Below are positions 49,333 to 59,607 of a stretch of 64,000 nt of DNA, one piece after another. The stretch comes from Streptomyces sp. NRRL F-5727 (GTDB taxonomy: Bacteria; Actinomycetota; Actinomycetes; Streptomycetales; Streptomycetaceae): assembly GCF_000719555.1 (NCBI RefSeq), contig NZ_JOGX01000044.1:1-64000 (forward strand). The letters are read 5' to 3'. How positions within the stretch are numbered: position 1 is the stretch's first letter; each line of letters begins with the position of its first letter. Made by a program: the position numbers and the translations under genes. The notes beneath the pieces are model-generated. The model was not told the DNA's origin and did not search any database. It saw nothing but the letters and a program-made list of their open reading frames with translations.

Positions 49333-49884
49333 TTGACGAGGCGTTCGCTCGGCGGCGGGCGGTTCGCGCTGTTCGCCGGCGCGGTGCTGGTGCTCCAGCT
49401 GGGCTGGGGCATGGTCGGCGTGCTGCTCGTCGACCTCGGCCACGGCGCGATCCTCGACCCGATCACGTTCCTCATCGGCCTGTTCATCGCCCTCCTCGGC
49501 CTCGGGGTGATGGTGCCCGGCGTCTGGCTCGCGGTGCGCGGGGTGCGCCGGGACCGCGTGGTGCGCGAACGGCTGCTGCTGTGGGCGGTCCTGGACCGGC
49601 ACGGGCCGACGGACGCGCGGCTGCGGGCGCCCGTCGCGAGCGCCTGCTGGATGGCGGTCTCCGCCGTCCTGTGCGGCCTCGGGCTGTGGCTGGGCTTCGC
49701 CGTGCCCGCCGGGACGGACCCGGCGAACGGCTACGGCCTCGTCGCGTACGGCATGGGCGTCGCTCTGATCCTCTGGATCAACGGCCTGATCGGGCTCTTC
49801 AAGGCCGTCGGCCACTTCCGGATGGCGCTCAGGGTCGTGCCGGCCGGCCGATCAGCATCGTCGGGGCGCCCGCGACACGTGTGA
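49333..49884 (+). pseudogene. Membrane protein gene, apparently truncated at its 5' end
   Basis: A 183-residue frame with four hydrophobic segments (LFAGAVLVLQLGWGMVGVLLV, FLIGLFIALLGLGVMVPGVWL, CWMAVSAVLCGLGLWLGFAV, GLVAYGMGVALILWINGLIGL). The first start codon is a TTG at 49333 with weak Shine-Dalgarno, yet the reading frame stays open and coding-like upstream (WPDRDALLADRALALGELTR), running into the palindromic element, where a stop lies at 49204. The original start seems lost. The 3' end overlaps the convergent methyltransferase gene by 56 nt. It is either a pseudogene or expressed from TTG. Confidence 0.55.
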
Positions 49885-51004
49885 GCAGCACCGTCGCCGC
49901 GTTCGGGCCCTTGGGCCGCACCTTCCGGCGGATCTCCTCGGGCTCGACGGCCGAGCCGCGCTTCTTCACCGTCAGGTTGCCCACCTCGCGCTCGCGGAGG
50001 AGGGCCTTCAGCTTCTTGAGGTTGAAGGGGAGCTCGTCGGTGATCTCGTAGGCGGAGGCGTACGGGGTGGGGGTCAGCGTGTCGGCGGTGACGTAGGCGA
50101 TCGTCGCGTCGATCAGGCCGCCGCCCAGCTCCTCGGCGACCTCGGCGACCAGATGGGCGCGGATGACGGCGCCGTCGGGCTCGTAGAGGTAGCGGCCGAC
50201 CGGGCGGACCGCCGGGTCGGGGAGGCCGCGGCCGGTGAGGCTCGCGCCGGAGGGCAGCAGGGTGGCGCGGCGCGCGCCCGGTTCGGTGCCGAACCAGAGC
50301 ACGGCCTCCTTCACGTCGCCGCCGTCCGAGATCCACTCGGCCTCGGCCTCGTCCGGGACGGTCTCGTGCGGGATGCCGGGGGCGATCTTCAGGGCCGCGC
50401 GCGGGGCCTTGCGGGCGGCGTCCATGGCCCAGGAGAGCGGCGGGGAGTACGCCTCGGGGTCGAAGATGCGGCCCCGCCCGCCGCGCCGGGCCGGGTCGAC
50501 GAAGACGGCGTCGTACGGGCTGGTGTCGATCTCGGTGACGTCGGCGCAGCGGACCTCGATCAGCCCGTCGAGGCCGAGCGCGGCGGCGTTGGCGCGGGCT
50601 ACCTCGGCGGTGAGCGGGTCGCGGTCGACGGCGAGGACGGAGATGCCGGCGCGGGCGAGCGCGAGCGCGTCGCCGCCGACGCCGGAGCAGAGGTCGGCGA
50701 CGCTGCCGACGCCGAGGGCCTTGAGCCGGTTCGCGCGGTAGGTGCCGACGGTGGCGCGGGTGGACTGCTCGACGCCGTTCGGCGTGAAGTACATGCGGTA
50801 CGCGTCCTCGGCGCCGAACTTCGCCACCGCGCGCTGCCGCAGCCGGGCCTGCCCGAGGGCCGCCGAGACCAGCTCGGCGGGGTGGTCGCGGCGCAGCCGG
50901 GAGGCGACCGCCAGCTCCTGGGCGGGGTCGTAGTCGCGCAGGGCGGCGAGGAGGGTCTGGCCCTCGGGGGCGAGCAGGGCGGTGAAGGCGGCGAGGTCGG
51001 TCAC
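49829..51004 (-). CDS. SAM-dependent methyltransferase with THUMP-like C-terminus
   Basis: A 391-residue protein. The N-terminal helical part is followed by a Rossmann methyltransferase core: VADLCSGVGGDALALARAG (SAM motif I), VLAVDRDPLTAEVARANAAALG, and DAVFVDPARRGGRGRIF (catalytic D/N-P region). The C-terminal 90 residues (TPYASAYEITDELPFNLKKLKALL, GNLTVKKRGSAVEPEEIRRKV) match the THUMP-like domain of this family, suggesting an RNA substrate. GTG start at 51004 with GGGAG upstream. Specificity is unknown. Confidence 0.88.
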   Translation of the reverse strand: MTDLAAFTALLAPEGQTLLAALRDYDPAQELAVASRLRRDHPAELVSAALGQARLRQRAVAKFGAEDAYRMYFTPNGVEQSTRATVGTYRANRLKALGVGSVADLCSGVGGDALALARAGISVLAVDRDPLTAEVARANAAALGLDGLIEVRCADVTEIDTSPYDAVFVDPARRGGRGRIFDPEAYSPPLSWAMDAARKAPRAALKIAPGIPHETVPDEAEAEWISDGGDVKEAVLWFGTEPGARRATLLPSGASLTGRGLPDPAVRPVGRYLYEPDGAVIRAHLVAEVAEELGGGLIDATIAYVTADTLTPTPYASAYEITDELPFNLKKLKALLREREVGNLTVKKRGSAVEPEEIRRKVRPKGPNAATVLLTRVAGAPTMLIGRPARP

Positions 51005-51130
51005 CGTCCCATTCTCCCTGTGGGCCGGGCGGGGGACGGTGGGGCCGGTACGGCGGTGTCGCGGCCGGAGGGGCGGGTGGCGCTGACAGGATGCGGCGCC
51101 ATACCGGTCGTACGACAAAAGGAAGAAATG

Positions 51131-52054
51131 ATGGCAAAGGGTCACTCCCGTCGTGCCCTGGGTGCCGCGCTCCTCGTCGCCGCGCTCACCTCCACCGCCG
51201 CCTGCTCCGGCGGCTCCGACGCCCCCGGCGCGGGCACCGGCGGCGCCCCCGCGCCCGCCGCAGGCCAGCAGGCCCCGGCGAAGACCGCCGCCCAGCTGGC
51301 CCGGGAGAAGAAGGCCGCGCTGGCGAAGCGGCGGGCCGCCCGGGCCGCCGCCGCGAAGAAGTGGGGCCTCAGGCTGACCCCGCTCGAAGCGCCCGCCCCG
51401 CCGAGGACCAAGCCGCGGATCACCACCCGGAAGGGCTTCGAGACCGACGGCGAGGGCCTGCCGCCCGTCTTCACCACTGTCCCCACCAAGGAGAAGATCG
51501 TCTTCCTGACGATCGACGACGGCGCCGAGAAGGACCCCGAGCTCATCCGGATGATGGCCGAGCTGGACATCCCCTACAGCGCCTTCCTCAGCGACTACGT
51601 CGTCAGCGACGACTACGCCTACTTCGCGAAGATGCAGAAGTCCCAGCCGCGCGGGGTCTCCCTCCACAACCACACGCTCAACCACAAGTACCTGCCCGGG
51701 CTCTCCTACGCCCGCCAGAAGCGCGAGATCTGCGGCATGCAGGACGTCATCGAGAAGAAGTACGGCAAGCGCCCCGAGCTCTTCCGCCCGCCCTACGGCA
51801 ACTACAACGAGGACACCCTGCGCGCCGCCAAGTCCTGCGGCGTCAAGGCCGTCCCGCTCTGGGCCTCCGAGGCGTTCCCCGACCACATGGAGTGGCGCGA
51901 GTGGGACCGCGACCTGCACCCCGGCGACATCGTCCTCACCCACTTCCGCGGCGAGGAGGACTGGAAGGGCAGCATGCCCGACATGATCCGCCGGGCGATG
52001 AACGTGATCACGTCCAAGGGGTACGCGGTCGCCCGGCTGGAGGACTACGTATGA
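51131..52054 (+). CDS. Polysaccharide deacetylase lipoprotein (NodB fold), copy 2
   Basis: A 307-residue lipoprotein: MAKGHSRRALGAALLVAALT then lipobox TAACSGG. A basic Ala/Lys helical linker (residues 45-75) precedes the NodB domain: FLTIDDGAEKDPE, HNHTLNHKYL, FRPPYGNYNE, LHPGDIVLTHFRG, VARLEDYV. It is a paralogue of the gene at 46544. ATG 51131 is preferred for spacing to AAGGAAG; ATG 51128 adds one Met. The next gene overlaps by ATGA. Confidence 0.9.
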   Translation: MAKGHSRRALGAALLVAALTSTAACSGGSDAPGAGTGGAPAPAAGQQAPAKTAAQLAREKKAALAKRRAARAAAAKKWGLRLTPLEAPAPPRTKPRITTRKGFETDGEGLPPVFTTVPTKEKIVFLTIDDGAEKDPELIRMMAELDIPYSAFLSDYVVSDDYAYFAKMQKSQPRGVSLHNHTLNHKYLPGLSYARQKREICGMQDVIEKKYGKRPELFRPPYGNYNEDTLRAAKSCGVKAVPLWASEAFPDHMEWREWDRDLHPGDIVLTHFRGEEDWKGSMPDMIRRAMNVITSKGYAVARLEDYV

Positions 52055-52221
52055 GCCGGCTCCGCCCGCTCGTGGTCGCCGCCCTCCTCCTCGTCCTGAC
52101 CGGCTGCGCCTCCGCCGTCGACCCGCTCGAACGCCTCGGCCGCAAGGCCGTGGAGCGGGTCGGCGACGGCCGCGACGCCGACCGGGGCCCGGTCCGGGCG
52201 GAGGGGGCCCCGCGTTCCTGA
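52051..52221 (+). CDS. Small lipoprotein coupled to the deacetylase
   Basis: A 56-residue protein: MSRLRPLVVAALLLVLTGCA is a complete lipoprotein signal, followed by only 36 polar residues (VDPLERLGRKAVERVGDGRD). The ATG overlaps the deacetylase stop, with GGAGG 7 nt upstream. It is likely a membrane-anchored partner of the deacetylase; no family is recognised. Confidence 0.7.
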   Translation: MSRLRPLVVAALLLVLTGCASAVDPLERLGRKAVERVGDGRDADRGPVRAEGAPRS

Positions 52222-52322
52222 CGGGCTTCGCACGGAACCCCGGACTCCGTGCACGCGTTCCCCGGATCGGGGCCGGATCGCGGCGCCCGCGCGCCGTACC
52301 GGCACCGCCACGAGGTGAGGAA

Positions 52323-52396
52323 TTGGCACTCCGCTTGACCGAGTGCTAATCGCGGTCATAGTCTCGGCTCTGGCACTCCCCACCGGAGAGTGCCAA
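52323..52396 (+). promoter_or_regulatory. groES promoter with two CIRCE operators
   Basis: CIRCE 1: TTGGCACTC-N9-GAGTGCTAA (52323-52349). CIRCE 2: CTGGCACTC-N9-GAGTGCCAA (52370-52396). TTGACC (52335-52340) lies in the CIRCE 1 spacer, and TAGTCT (52359-52364) follows at 18 bp, so HrcA bound at either site would occlude the promoter. The leader is about 125 nt; the remainder of 52222-52495 is otherwise featureless. Confidence 0.95.
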
Positions 52397-52495
52397 CACA
52401 GCGACGGGCAGGTCCGGCACCCGCGACGACGGATCCACCTGGTCGCCACCTCAGACAGTTAACCCCGCGAGATCTCCGAAGGGGGAGGTCGGATC

Positions 52496-52804
52496 GTGAC
52501 GACCGCCAGCTCCAAGGTTGCCATCAAGCCGCTCGAGGACCGCATCGTGGTCCAGCCGCTCGACGCCGAGCAGACCACGGCCTCGGGCCTGGTCATCCCG
52601 GACACCGCGAAGGAGAAGCCCCAGGAGGGCGCCGTCCTCGCCGTGGGCCCGGGCCGCTTCGAGAACGGCGAGCGCCTGCCGCTCGACGTCAAGGTCGGCG
52701 ACGTCGTGCTCTACAGCAAGTACGGCGGCACCGAGGTGAAGTACAACGGCGACGAGTACCTCGTCCTCTCGGCCCGCGACGTGCTCGCGATCATCGAGAA
52801 GTAA
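52496..52804 (+). CDS. groES: Co-chaperonin GroES
   Basis: A 102-residue co-chaperonin with the mobile loop [20 protein letters not shown]. It starts at GTG 52496 after GGGGGAGG. It forms the lid of GroEL and leads the HrcA-controlled operon. It is followed by a hairpin before groEL. Confidence 0.97.
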   Translation: MTTASSKVAIKPLEDRIVVQPLDAEQTTASGLVIPDTAKEKPQEGAVLAVGPGRFENGERLPLDVKVGDVVLYSKYGGTEVKYNGDEYLVLSARDVLAIIEK

Positions 52805-52823
52805 AGACGACGTACCTGCTTTG

Positions 52824-52880
52824 AACCGCGCCCCTGACCCCTTGATCTCTTGGGCGTCCAGGGGCGCGGTTTCGTTTTTC
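52824..52880 (+). terminator. Attenuator-like terminator between groES and groEL
   Basis: AACCGCGCCCCTG (52824-52836) pairs with CAGGGGCGCGGTT (52859-52871), 13 bp, followed by TCGTTTTTC. This looks like a real rho-independent terminator and should yield more groES than groEL mRNA. Confidence 0.8.
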
Positions 52881-52905
52881 TCCACACGATTTCCGAGAGG
52901 GCTGA

Positions 52906-54543
<1,638 letters not shown>

Positions 54544-54560
54544 GGCACGCCGTAGCAGAC

Positions 54561-54605
54561 CACCGAGGCCCGGTGCCCCCGTCGCGGGGGCACCGGGCCT
54601 CGGTG
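54561..54605 (+). terminator. groEL terminator
   Basis: A 21-bp stem (54561-54581 with 54585-54605) and a 3-nt loop, 17 nt past groEL and shared with the convergent SnoaL-like gene. Confidence 0.9.
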
Positions 54606-54616
54606 TCTCCCTCTCG

Positions 54617-55315
54617 CTAGGTCTCCACCGCGCCGAGCTGCCCCATCAGGCCGAGCAGGTCGTACTGCCACCAGCCCTCGACGATCTTCCCGTCGTCACG
54701 GAAACGGTGGATGGTGGTGCCGGTCATGGTGACCTCCATGCCGGTCGGCTGGAGGCCCATGAAGTCCCCGACGTGGGTCCCGCGCCAGGTCCAGCGGGTG
54801 CACACGCGGTCGCCGTCGGCGATCTGGTCGTCGATCGTGAACGCGAAGTCGAAGCCCGCGCGCCACATCTCCACCTCGCGCCGGACCGCGTCCATCCCGA
54901 TCGTGTCCTGCGGATTCGTCGGATCGTGGTCGTGGTAGCCCTCGGCGAGCAGCCCGTCGAGCAGCGCCAGGTCCGAACCGTTCGCCATCTGCTCGAACAT
55001 CTGCCGCGCGTTCGCCTTGTACAGCGCCTCGTCCCGGACCACGTCCAGGTCCGTGAAGGTCGGCATCTCGTCACAGAGGGCGACCATCTCCCGGAAGATC
55101 CGGTCGGTCTCCGGCAGCTGCGAGTTGCGCATGGCCACGTCGTACGAGGGGAACTCGACGATCTCCACGATGTGCGAGGCGTCGGACCGGTCGGTCCCGA
55201 CGATGCTGTGGGTCGCGGTCCGTTTCCCCCGGGTCTCCTCGACCCACCGGTCCATGAGCCGGTTCAGCTCCTGGACCCGGCTCGTCCTGCACTCGATGAT
55301 CTGCACGAAGGTCAT
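54617..55315 (-). CDS. Two-domain SnoaL-like (NTF2-fold) protein
   Basis: A 232-residue protein. Residues 1-90 look like a small dimeric alpha/beta barrel (TFVQIIECRTSRVQELNRLM, SHIVEIVEFPSYDVAM); residues 95-232 form a SnoaL/ester-cyclase-like NTF2 domain (EGYHDHDPTNPQDTIGMDAV, WTWRGTHVGDFMGLQPTG, GTTIHRFRDDGKIVEGWWQYD). Such folds include polyketide cyclases and stress-induced ligand binders; the substrate is unknown. ATG has GGAGG upstream. A TAGACT (55356-55361 on the minus strand) overlaps the dehydrogenase stop and is a probable -10. Confidence 0.85.
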   Translation of the reverse strand: MTFVQIIECRTSRVQELNRLMDRWVEETRGKRTATHSIVGTDRSDASHIVEIVEFPSYDVAMRNSQLPETDRIFREMVALCDEMPTFTDLDVVRDEALYKANARQMFEQMANGSDLALLDGLLAEGYHDHDPTNPQDTIGMDAVRREVEMWRAGFDFAFTIDDQIADGDRVCTRWTWRGTHVGDFMGLQPTGMEVTMTGTTIHRFRDDGKIVEGWWQYDLLGLMGQLGAVET

Positions 55316-55358
55316 GGCCGCCTCCGACCGGGCGAAGCCGCGGATGGACCCCTCCAGT

Positions 55359-56378
55359 CTAGGCCGAGTGGGTGAGGTCGGCGGCTCTGACCTCCTCGGC
55401 GAAGGGCTCGCCGCGGGTGTAGCGGACGATCTCCGCCAGGGCCTGGTCGGTCATCCGGTGCAGCTCGTTGCCGAGGGAGCCGGCGATGTGCGGGGTGAGG
55501 AGGACGTTGGGGAGGGTGTAGAGCGGGGAGTCCGCGGGAGGCAGTTCCGGGTCGGTCACGTCGAGCACCGCGTGGAGGCGGCCCGCCGTCAGGTGGGGGA
55601 GGAGGGCGTCCTCGTCGATCAGCGAGCCGCGGGAGGTGTTGATCAGGGTGGCGCCGTCGGGCAGGGCGGCGAGCTGGCGGGCCCCGATCATCCGGTACGT
55701 GGAGGGGAGTTGGGGTGCGTGGACGGAGACGACCGAGCTGCGGGCGCAGAGTTCGTCCAGGCCGGCGAGGGCCGCGCCCGGCGGCGGGACCGTCAGGTAC
55801 GGGTCGTACAGCAGCACCTCGACGTCGAAGGGGCGCAGCAGTTCGACGACCCGGCGGCCGATGCGGGAGGCGCCGACGATGCCGACCGTGCGGCGGTAGT
55901 TGCCCCAGGCGGCGGACTCGGCGAGCCAGGCGTGGTCGGTGCGGAGTTCGGCGTACCGCTGGGCCGAGCGCAGCACCCGCTTCCCGGCGAAGAGGATCGC
56001 GGCGAGGGTGTACTCGGCGACCGGCAGGGCGTTGGCGGCGGCGGCGCTGGTGACCCTGAGGCCGCGGTCCCAGCAGGCGTCGGTGATGTGGTGCTTGACC
56101 GAACCGGCCGCGTGCACCACGGCCTTGAGGCGCGGGGCGCGGGCCAGCACCTCCGGGGTGAGCGGGGTGGCGCCCCAGCAGGTGAGGAGGAGTTCGGCCT
56201 CGGCGAGGGCGGCGGCGGTGCGCGGGTCGGGGGCGGTCAGGTCGTGGGCGACCAGGTGCGGGTCGGTGCGGGTGAGCTCCGCGAGGCGGGTGCGGTGGGC
56301 GTCGGTGAGGAGCCGGCCGGCGACGCCGGGGCCCATCGCGAGCAGGAGGGCGGGGCGGTTGTCGGTGGTCGGGTGCAT
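55359..56378 (-). CDS. D-2-hydroxyacid dehydrogenase family protein
   Basis: A 339-residue oxidoreductase. The NAD-binding fold shows TVGIVGASRIGRRVVELL with DPYL after the next strand; the catalytic Arg is in LINTSRGSLIDEDALL, and the His in LLTPHIAGS. It is 17 nt downstream of the second permease, so it is the last gene of the ABC operon. It probably acts on an acid derived from the imported sugar; the exact substrate cannot be told. Confidence 0.9.
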   Translation of the reverse strand: MHPTTDNRPALLLAMGPGVAGRLLTDAHRTRLAELTRTDPHLVAHDLTAPDPRTAAALAEAELLLTCWGATPLTPEVLARAPRLKAVVHAAGSVKHHITDACWDRGLRVTSAAAANALPVAEYTLAAILFAGKRVLRSAQRYAELRTDHAWLAESAAWGNYRRTVGIVGASRIGRRVVELLRPFDVEVLLYDPYLTVPPPGAALAGLDELCARSSVVSVHAPQLPSTYRMIGARQLAALPDGATLINTSRGSLIDEDALLPHLTAGRLHAVLDVTDPELPPADSPLYTLPNVLLTPHIAGSLGNELHRMTDQALAEIVRYTRGEPFAEEVRAADLTHSA

Positions 56379-56395
56379 GGTGGGACCTGTGCTCC

Positions 56396-57259
56396 TCACT
56401 TGACGCTGCCGGCGGTCAGTCCGGCCTTCCAGTGGCGCTGGAGCGAGACGAAGGCGACGACGAGGGGGACGACGGCGAGCAGCGAGCCGGTGACGACGAG
56501 GGGGTAGTAGTCCGGTTCGGCGTGGGCGTTGCTGTTCCACGCGTAGAGGCCGAGGCTCAGCGGGAAGAGCTTCTGGTCCGAGAGCATCACCAGGGGGAGG
56601 AAGAAGTTGTTCCAGACGGCGGTGAACTGGAAGAGGAAGACGGTCACGAAGCCCGGCATGACCGTGCGCAGACCGATCGACCAGAAGACCCGCAGCTCGC
56701 CGGCGCCGTCGATCCGGGCGGCCTCCAGGGCCTCGTCGGGGACGTAGGCGGCGCACAGCACCCGGGAGAGGTAGACCCCGAAGGGGTTGACCAGGACCGG
56801 CAGGAGCACGGCGGCGTAGGTGTTGACGATGCCGATCTCGCTGGCGAGCAGGTACATCGGCAGCGCGAGCGCGGTGGTGGGGACGAGGACGCCGAGGAGG
56901 ACGAGGCCGAAGAGCTTCTCCTTGCCCCGGAAGTCGTAGACGTGGAAGGCGTATCCGGCGGCGACGCTGATCAGCGCGCAGGCGGCGGCGCCGACGCCGG
57001 CGTAGAGGAGGCTGTTGAGGTACCAGCGGAAGTAGACGCCGTCGTTGTACTCGGCGAGCCGGGCGAGGTTGCCGCCGAGGTCGAAGCCCTCGAAGGAGAA
57101 GGCGTTCCCGGCGAGGAGGCCGCCGGCGTCCTTGGTGGCGGCGGTGACCAGCCAGACGAGCGGGAAGAGCATGTAGCAGGTGGCGAGCAGGAGGACGCCG
57201 TTGACGGCGGTCTTCGACAGCCAGCGGGAGCGGGGGGCGCGGGAGGGGCGGGTGCTCAT
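56396..57259 (-). CDS. Carbohydrate ABC transporter permease 2
   Basis: A 287-residue inner-membrane protein with six predicted helices; the cytoplasmic EAA loop reads EAARIDGAGELRVFWSIGLRTVMP. Family CUT1 MalG-like. Its ATG overlaps the stop of permease 1 (ATGA). No ATPase gene is in the operon; in Streptomyces such importers commonly share MsiK. Confidence 0.94.
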   Translation of the reverse strand: MSTRPSRAPRSRWLSKTAVNGVLLLATCYMLFPLVWLVTAATKDAGGLLAGNAFSFEGFDLGGNLARLAEYNDGVYFRWYLNSLLYAGVGAAACALISVAAGYAFHVYDFRGKEKLFGLVLLGVLVPTTALALPMYLLASEIGIVNTYAAVLLPVLVNPFGVYLSRVLCAAYVPDEALEAARIDGAGELRVFWSIGLRTVMPGFVTVFLFQFTAVWNNFFLPLVMLSDQKLFPLSLGLYAWNSNAHAEPDYYPLVVTGSLLAVVPLVVAFVSLQRHWKAGLTAGSVK

Positions 57260-58146
57260 GCGGCCTTCTCCTTCCGGTCCCGGGTGAGGCGGGTGACGGC
57301 GAAGGAGAGCAGCGCGGCCGTCAGGGCGAGCAGGATCGAGGCGGCCGCGGCCAGGCCGTAGTCGTTGCGGTCGAAGGCGGCGGAGTACGCGTACATGTTC
57401 GGCGTCCAGGTGGAGGTGACGGCGGAGCCCGTGCCCCTGCTGAGGATCAGCGGTTCGGTGAAGAGCTGGAGGGAGCCGATGACGGTGAAGAGGCCGACCA
57501 TCGCCAGGGAGCCGCGGAGCAGCGGGATCTTGACGGCGAACGCGGTGCGCCAGGCGCCGGCCCCGTCGACCGTGGCGGCTTCGAGGACGGAGCGGTCGAT
57601 GGCCTGGAGGGCGGCGTAGAAGATGATCAGGTTGTAGCCGAGCCACTCCCACAGGGCGATGTTGACGACGGACGGCAGGGCGCCCTCGGGGGAGAAGAAG
57701 TCGAAGCCGATCCCGCCCGCCTCCATCGCCTGGACGACCGGGCTGAGCTGGGGCGTGTAGAGGTAGACCCAGATCAGGGCGGCGATGATGCCGGGGACGG
57801 CGTGCGGCAGGAAGAGCGCGAGCTGGAAGAAGCGGCGGGCGCGGGCGAGGGCGGTGTCGAGGAGCAGGGCGAGGCCGAGGGCGCCGGCGAGCAGCAGCGG
57901 GAGGTAGAGCAGGCAGTAGCCGAGCAGCACGCCGAAGCCCTCGCGGAAGGCCCGGTCACCCAGTGCCGCGGCGTAGTTGCCGAGTCCGGTGAAGACGGTC
58001 TCGGAGCCGCCGAAGCCCAGTCCCGACTGCTTCTCGGTGAAGAGGCTGAGCCAGACCGCGTATCCGATCGGCACCACCAGCACCGCGGTGAAGAGCAGGA
58101 AGAACGGGGTCAGCAGGAGTGCCGCGGCACGGGTGCGGGCCTTCAC
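57256..58146 (-). CDS. Carbohydrate ABC transporter permease 1
   Basis: A 296-residue MalF-like permease with six helices and the EAA loop EAATVDGAGAWRTAFAVKIPLL. GTG start at 58146, four nt after the binding-protein stop. It pairs with permease 2. Confidence 0.94.
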   Translation of the reverse strand: MKARTRAAALLLTPFFLLFTAVLVVPIGYAVWLSLFTEKQSGLGFGGSETVFTGLGNYAAALGDRAFREGFGVLLGYCLLYLPLLLAGALGLALLLDTALARARRFFQLALFLPHAVPGIIAALIWVYLYTPQLSPVVQAMEAGGIGFDFFSPEGALPSVVNIALWEWLGYNLIIFYAALQAIDRSVLEAATVDGAGAWRTAFAVKIPLLRGSLAMVGLFTVIGSLQLFTEPLILSRGTGSAVTSTWTPNMYAYSAAFDRNDYGLAAAASILLALTAALLSFAVTRLTRDRKEKAA

Positions 58147-58150
58147 GCGC

Positions 58151-59467
58151 TCAGCCCTCGACCTTCAGGCCGCGCTTGGTGAGCTCGGCGACGGTGGCGT
58201 CGTGGCCGGCCTTCACCGCGTCGGCGAGGGTGGGCCCGCCGGGGGCGACGGCGCCGAAGCGGTCCTTGATGGCGGTGTTGGTGGTGCCGGTGGTGGGGCC
58301 CCAGGACCACTGCTCGGTGATGGAGGCGCCGGCGGCCTCGAAGAGGGCGTAGATGTCCTGGCCGCCGTAGAAGCTCGCGTCGAACGCCTTCTTGGCGGTG
58401 GGGCGCAGGGCGGTGGCGGCGGGGAAGGCGCTGGAGGTGCCGGAGGCGATGCGGGCCTTGACGCCCGCCTCGGTGGTGGCCATCCAGGTGGCGAACTCGA
58501 CGGCGGCGGCCTTCTTGGTGCTGTTCTTCGGCACGGCGAAGGTGGAGCCGCCGAGCATGCCGGAGGCGGGCTTGCCGTCCCAGCTGGGCATGGGGGCGAC
58601 GGCCCACTTGCCGGCCTGTTCGGGGAGGGTGCCCTTGAGGACGCCGGCGCCCCAGGAGGCGCCGAGGTAGGCGAGGGTGGTGCCGTTCTTGAGGGAGCCG
58701 GTCCACTCGGGGCTGAAGGAGGCGTTCTTGTGGACGAGGCCGGCGTCGAGGAGGCCCTGCCAGTAGGCGGTGACCTTGGCGGTGGCCGGGTCGGTGGTGT
58801 CGATCTTCCAGGTGTCGTTCTCGGCCTTGAACCACTGGGCGCCGGCCTGCCAGGCCATCGCCTCGAAGGTGGTGGGGTCGTCGGGGAAGAAGGTGGCGAT
58901 ACGGGCCTTGGCGTCGGCCTTCTTCACCTGCTCGGCGGCCTTCCGGAACGCGTCCCAGGTGGTGGGGACCTCGATCCCGTGCTTCGCGAAGAGGTCCTTG
59001 CGGTAGTAGAGGGCCTGCGGGGCGGCGTCGAAGGGGACGGCCCAGGTCTTGCCGCCGAGGGTGGTGAGCTCGACGGCCTGGGGCAGGAGGCCGGCCCGGG
59101 CGGAGTCGGGGAAGACGTCGCCGATCTCCTGGAGGGCGCCGGAGGAGACGAACTCGGGGAGCGAGGGGTACTCGATGGAGACGAGGTCGGGGGCGTTGCC
59201 GGCCTTCACGGCGTTGGAGATCTTGGCGTAGCCGCCGGCGTTGCCGGAGGGGATCTCCTCGAAGGTGACCTTGATGTCGGTGTGGGAGGCGTTGAAGGCG
59301 TCGACGACGTCCTTCGAGCCCTTGGCCCATCCCCAGAAGGTGATCGTGACGGGCTTCCCGGCGGCGGAATCGGCGGCGTCACCGCCTCCGCCGCAGGCCG
59401 TGAGGACGGCGAGGGCGGTGGCGGCGCCGGCTATGACGCGGGACGTTCTGCTCCGACTGAGACTCAC
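58151..59467 (-). CDS. Carbohydrate ABC transporter substrate-binding lipoprotein
   Basis: A 438-residue family-1 solute-binding protein. Signal and lipobox: ALAVLTACGGGG. The mature part has VTITFWGWAKGSKDVVDAFN, PDLVSIEYPSLPEFV and AVPFDAAPQALYYRKDLF, typical of sugar-binding proteins. It is first in the operon. GTG start at 59467. Operator-like GAATGATCGAAA lies 83 bp upstream. The sugar is unknown. Confidence 0.93.
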   Translation of the reverse strand: MSLSRSRTSRVIAGAATALAVLTACGGGGDAADSAAGKPVTITFWGWAKGSKDVVDAFNASHTDIKVTFEEIPSGNAGGYAKISNAVKAGNAPDLVSIEYPSLPEFVSSGALQEIGDVFPDSARAGLLPQAVELTTLGGKTWAVPFDAAPQALYYRKDLFAKHGIEVPTTWDAFRKAAEQVKKADAKARIATFFPDDPTTFEAMAWQAGAQWFKAENDTWKIDTTDPATAKVTAYWQGLLDAGLVHKNASFSPEWTGSLKNGTTLAYLGASWGAGVLKGTLPEQAGKWAVAPMPSWDGKPASGMLGGSTFAVPKNSTKKAAAVEFATWMATTEAGVKARIASGTSSAFPAATALRPTAKKAFDASFYGGQDIYALFEAAGASITEQWSWGPTTGTTNTAIKDRFGAVAPGGPTLADAVKAGHDATVAELTKRGLKVEG

Positions 59468-59549
59468 GGCACGGCTCCTGATCGGCGGCGTGGACGGGGT
59501 TGGCCGTGATCCTGGGACCGTTCCTGAACGAAGTCAAGAGCGAAAGATT

Positions 59550-59561
59550 GAATGATCGAAA
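59550..59561. promoter_or_regulatory. Predicted operator of the ABC operon
   Basis: GAATGATCGAAA; the 11-mer GAATGATCGAA recurs twice as an inverted pair upstream of the regulator gene. The following AAAGATCAGATCGATC contains more GATC units. It lies 83-94 nt upstream of the binding-protein start, in the 140-nt gap. Confidence 0.7.
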
Positions 59562-59607
59562 AAAGATCAGATCGATCAGGGAGTGCGCGGCAGGCGCCGG
59601 GGTGGGG

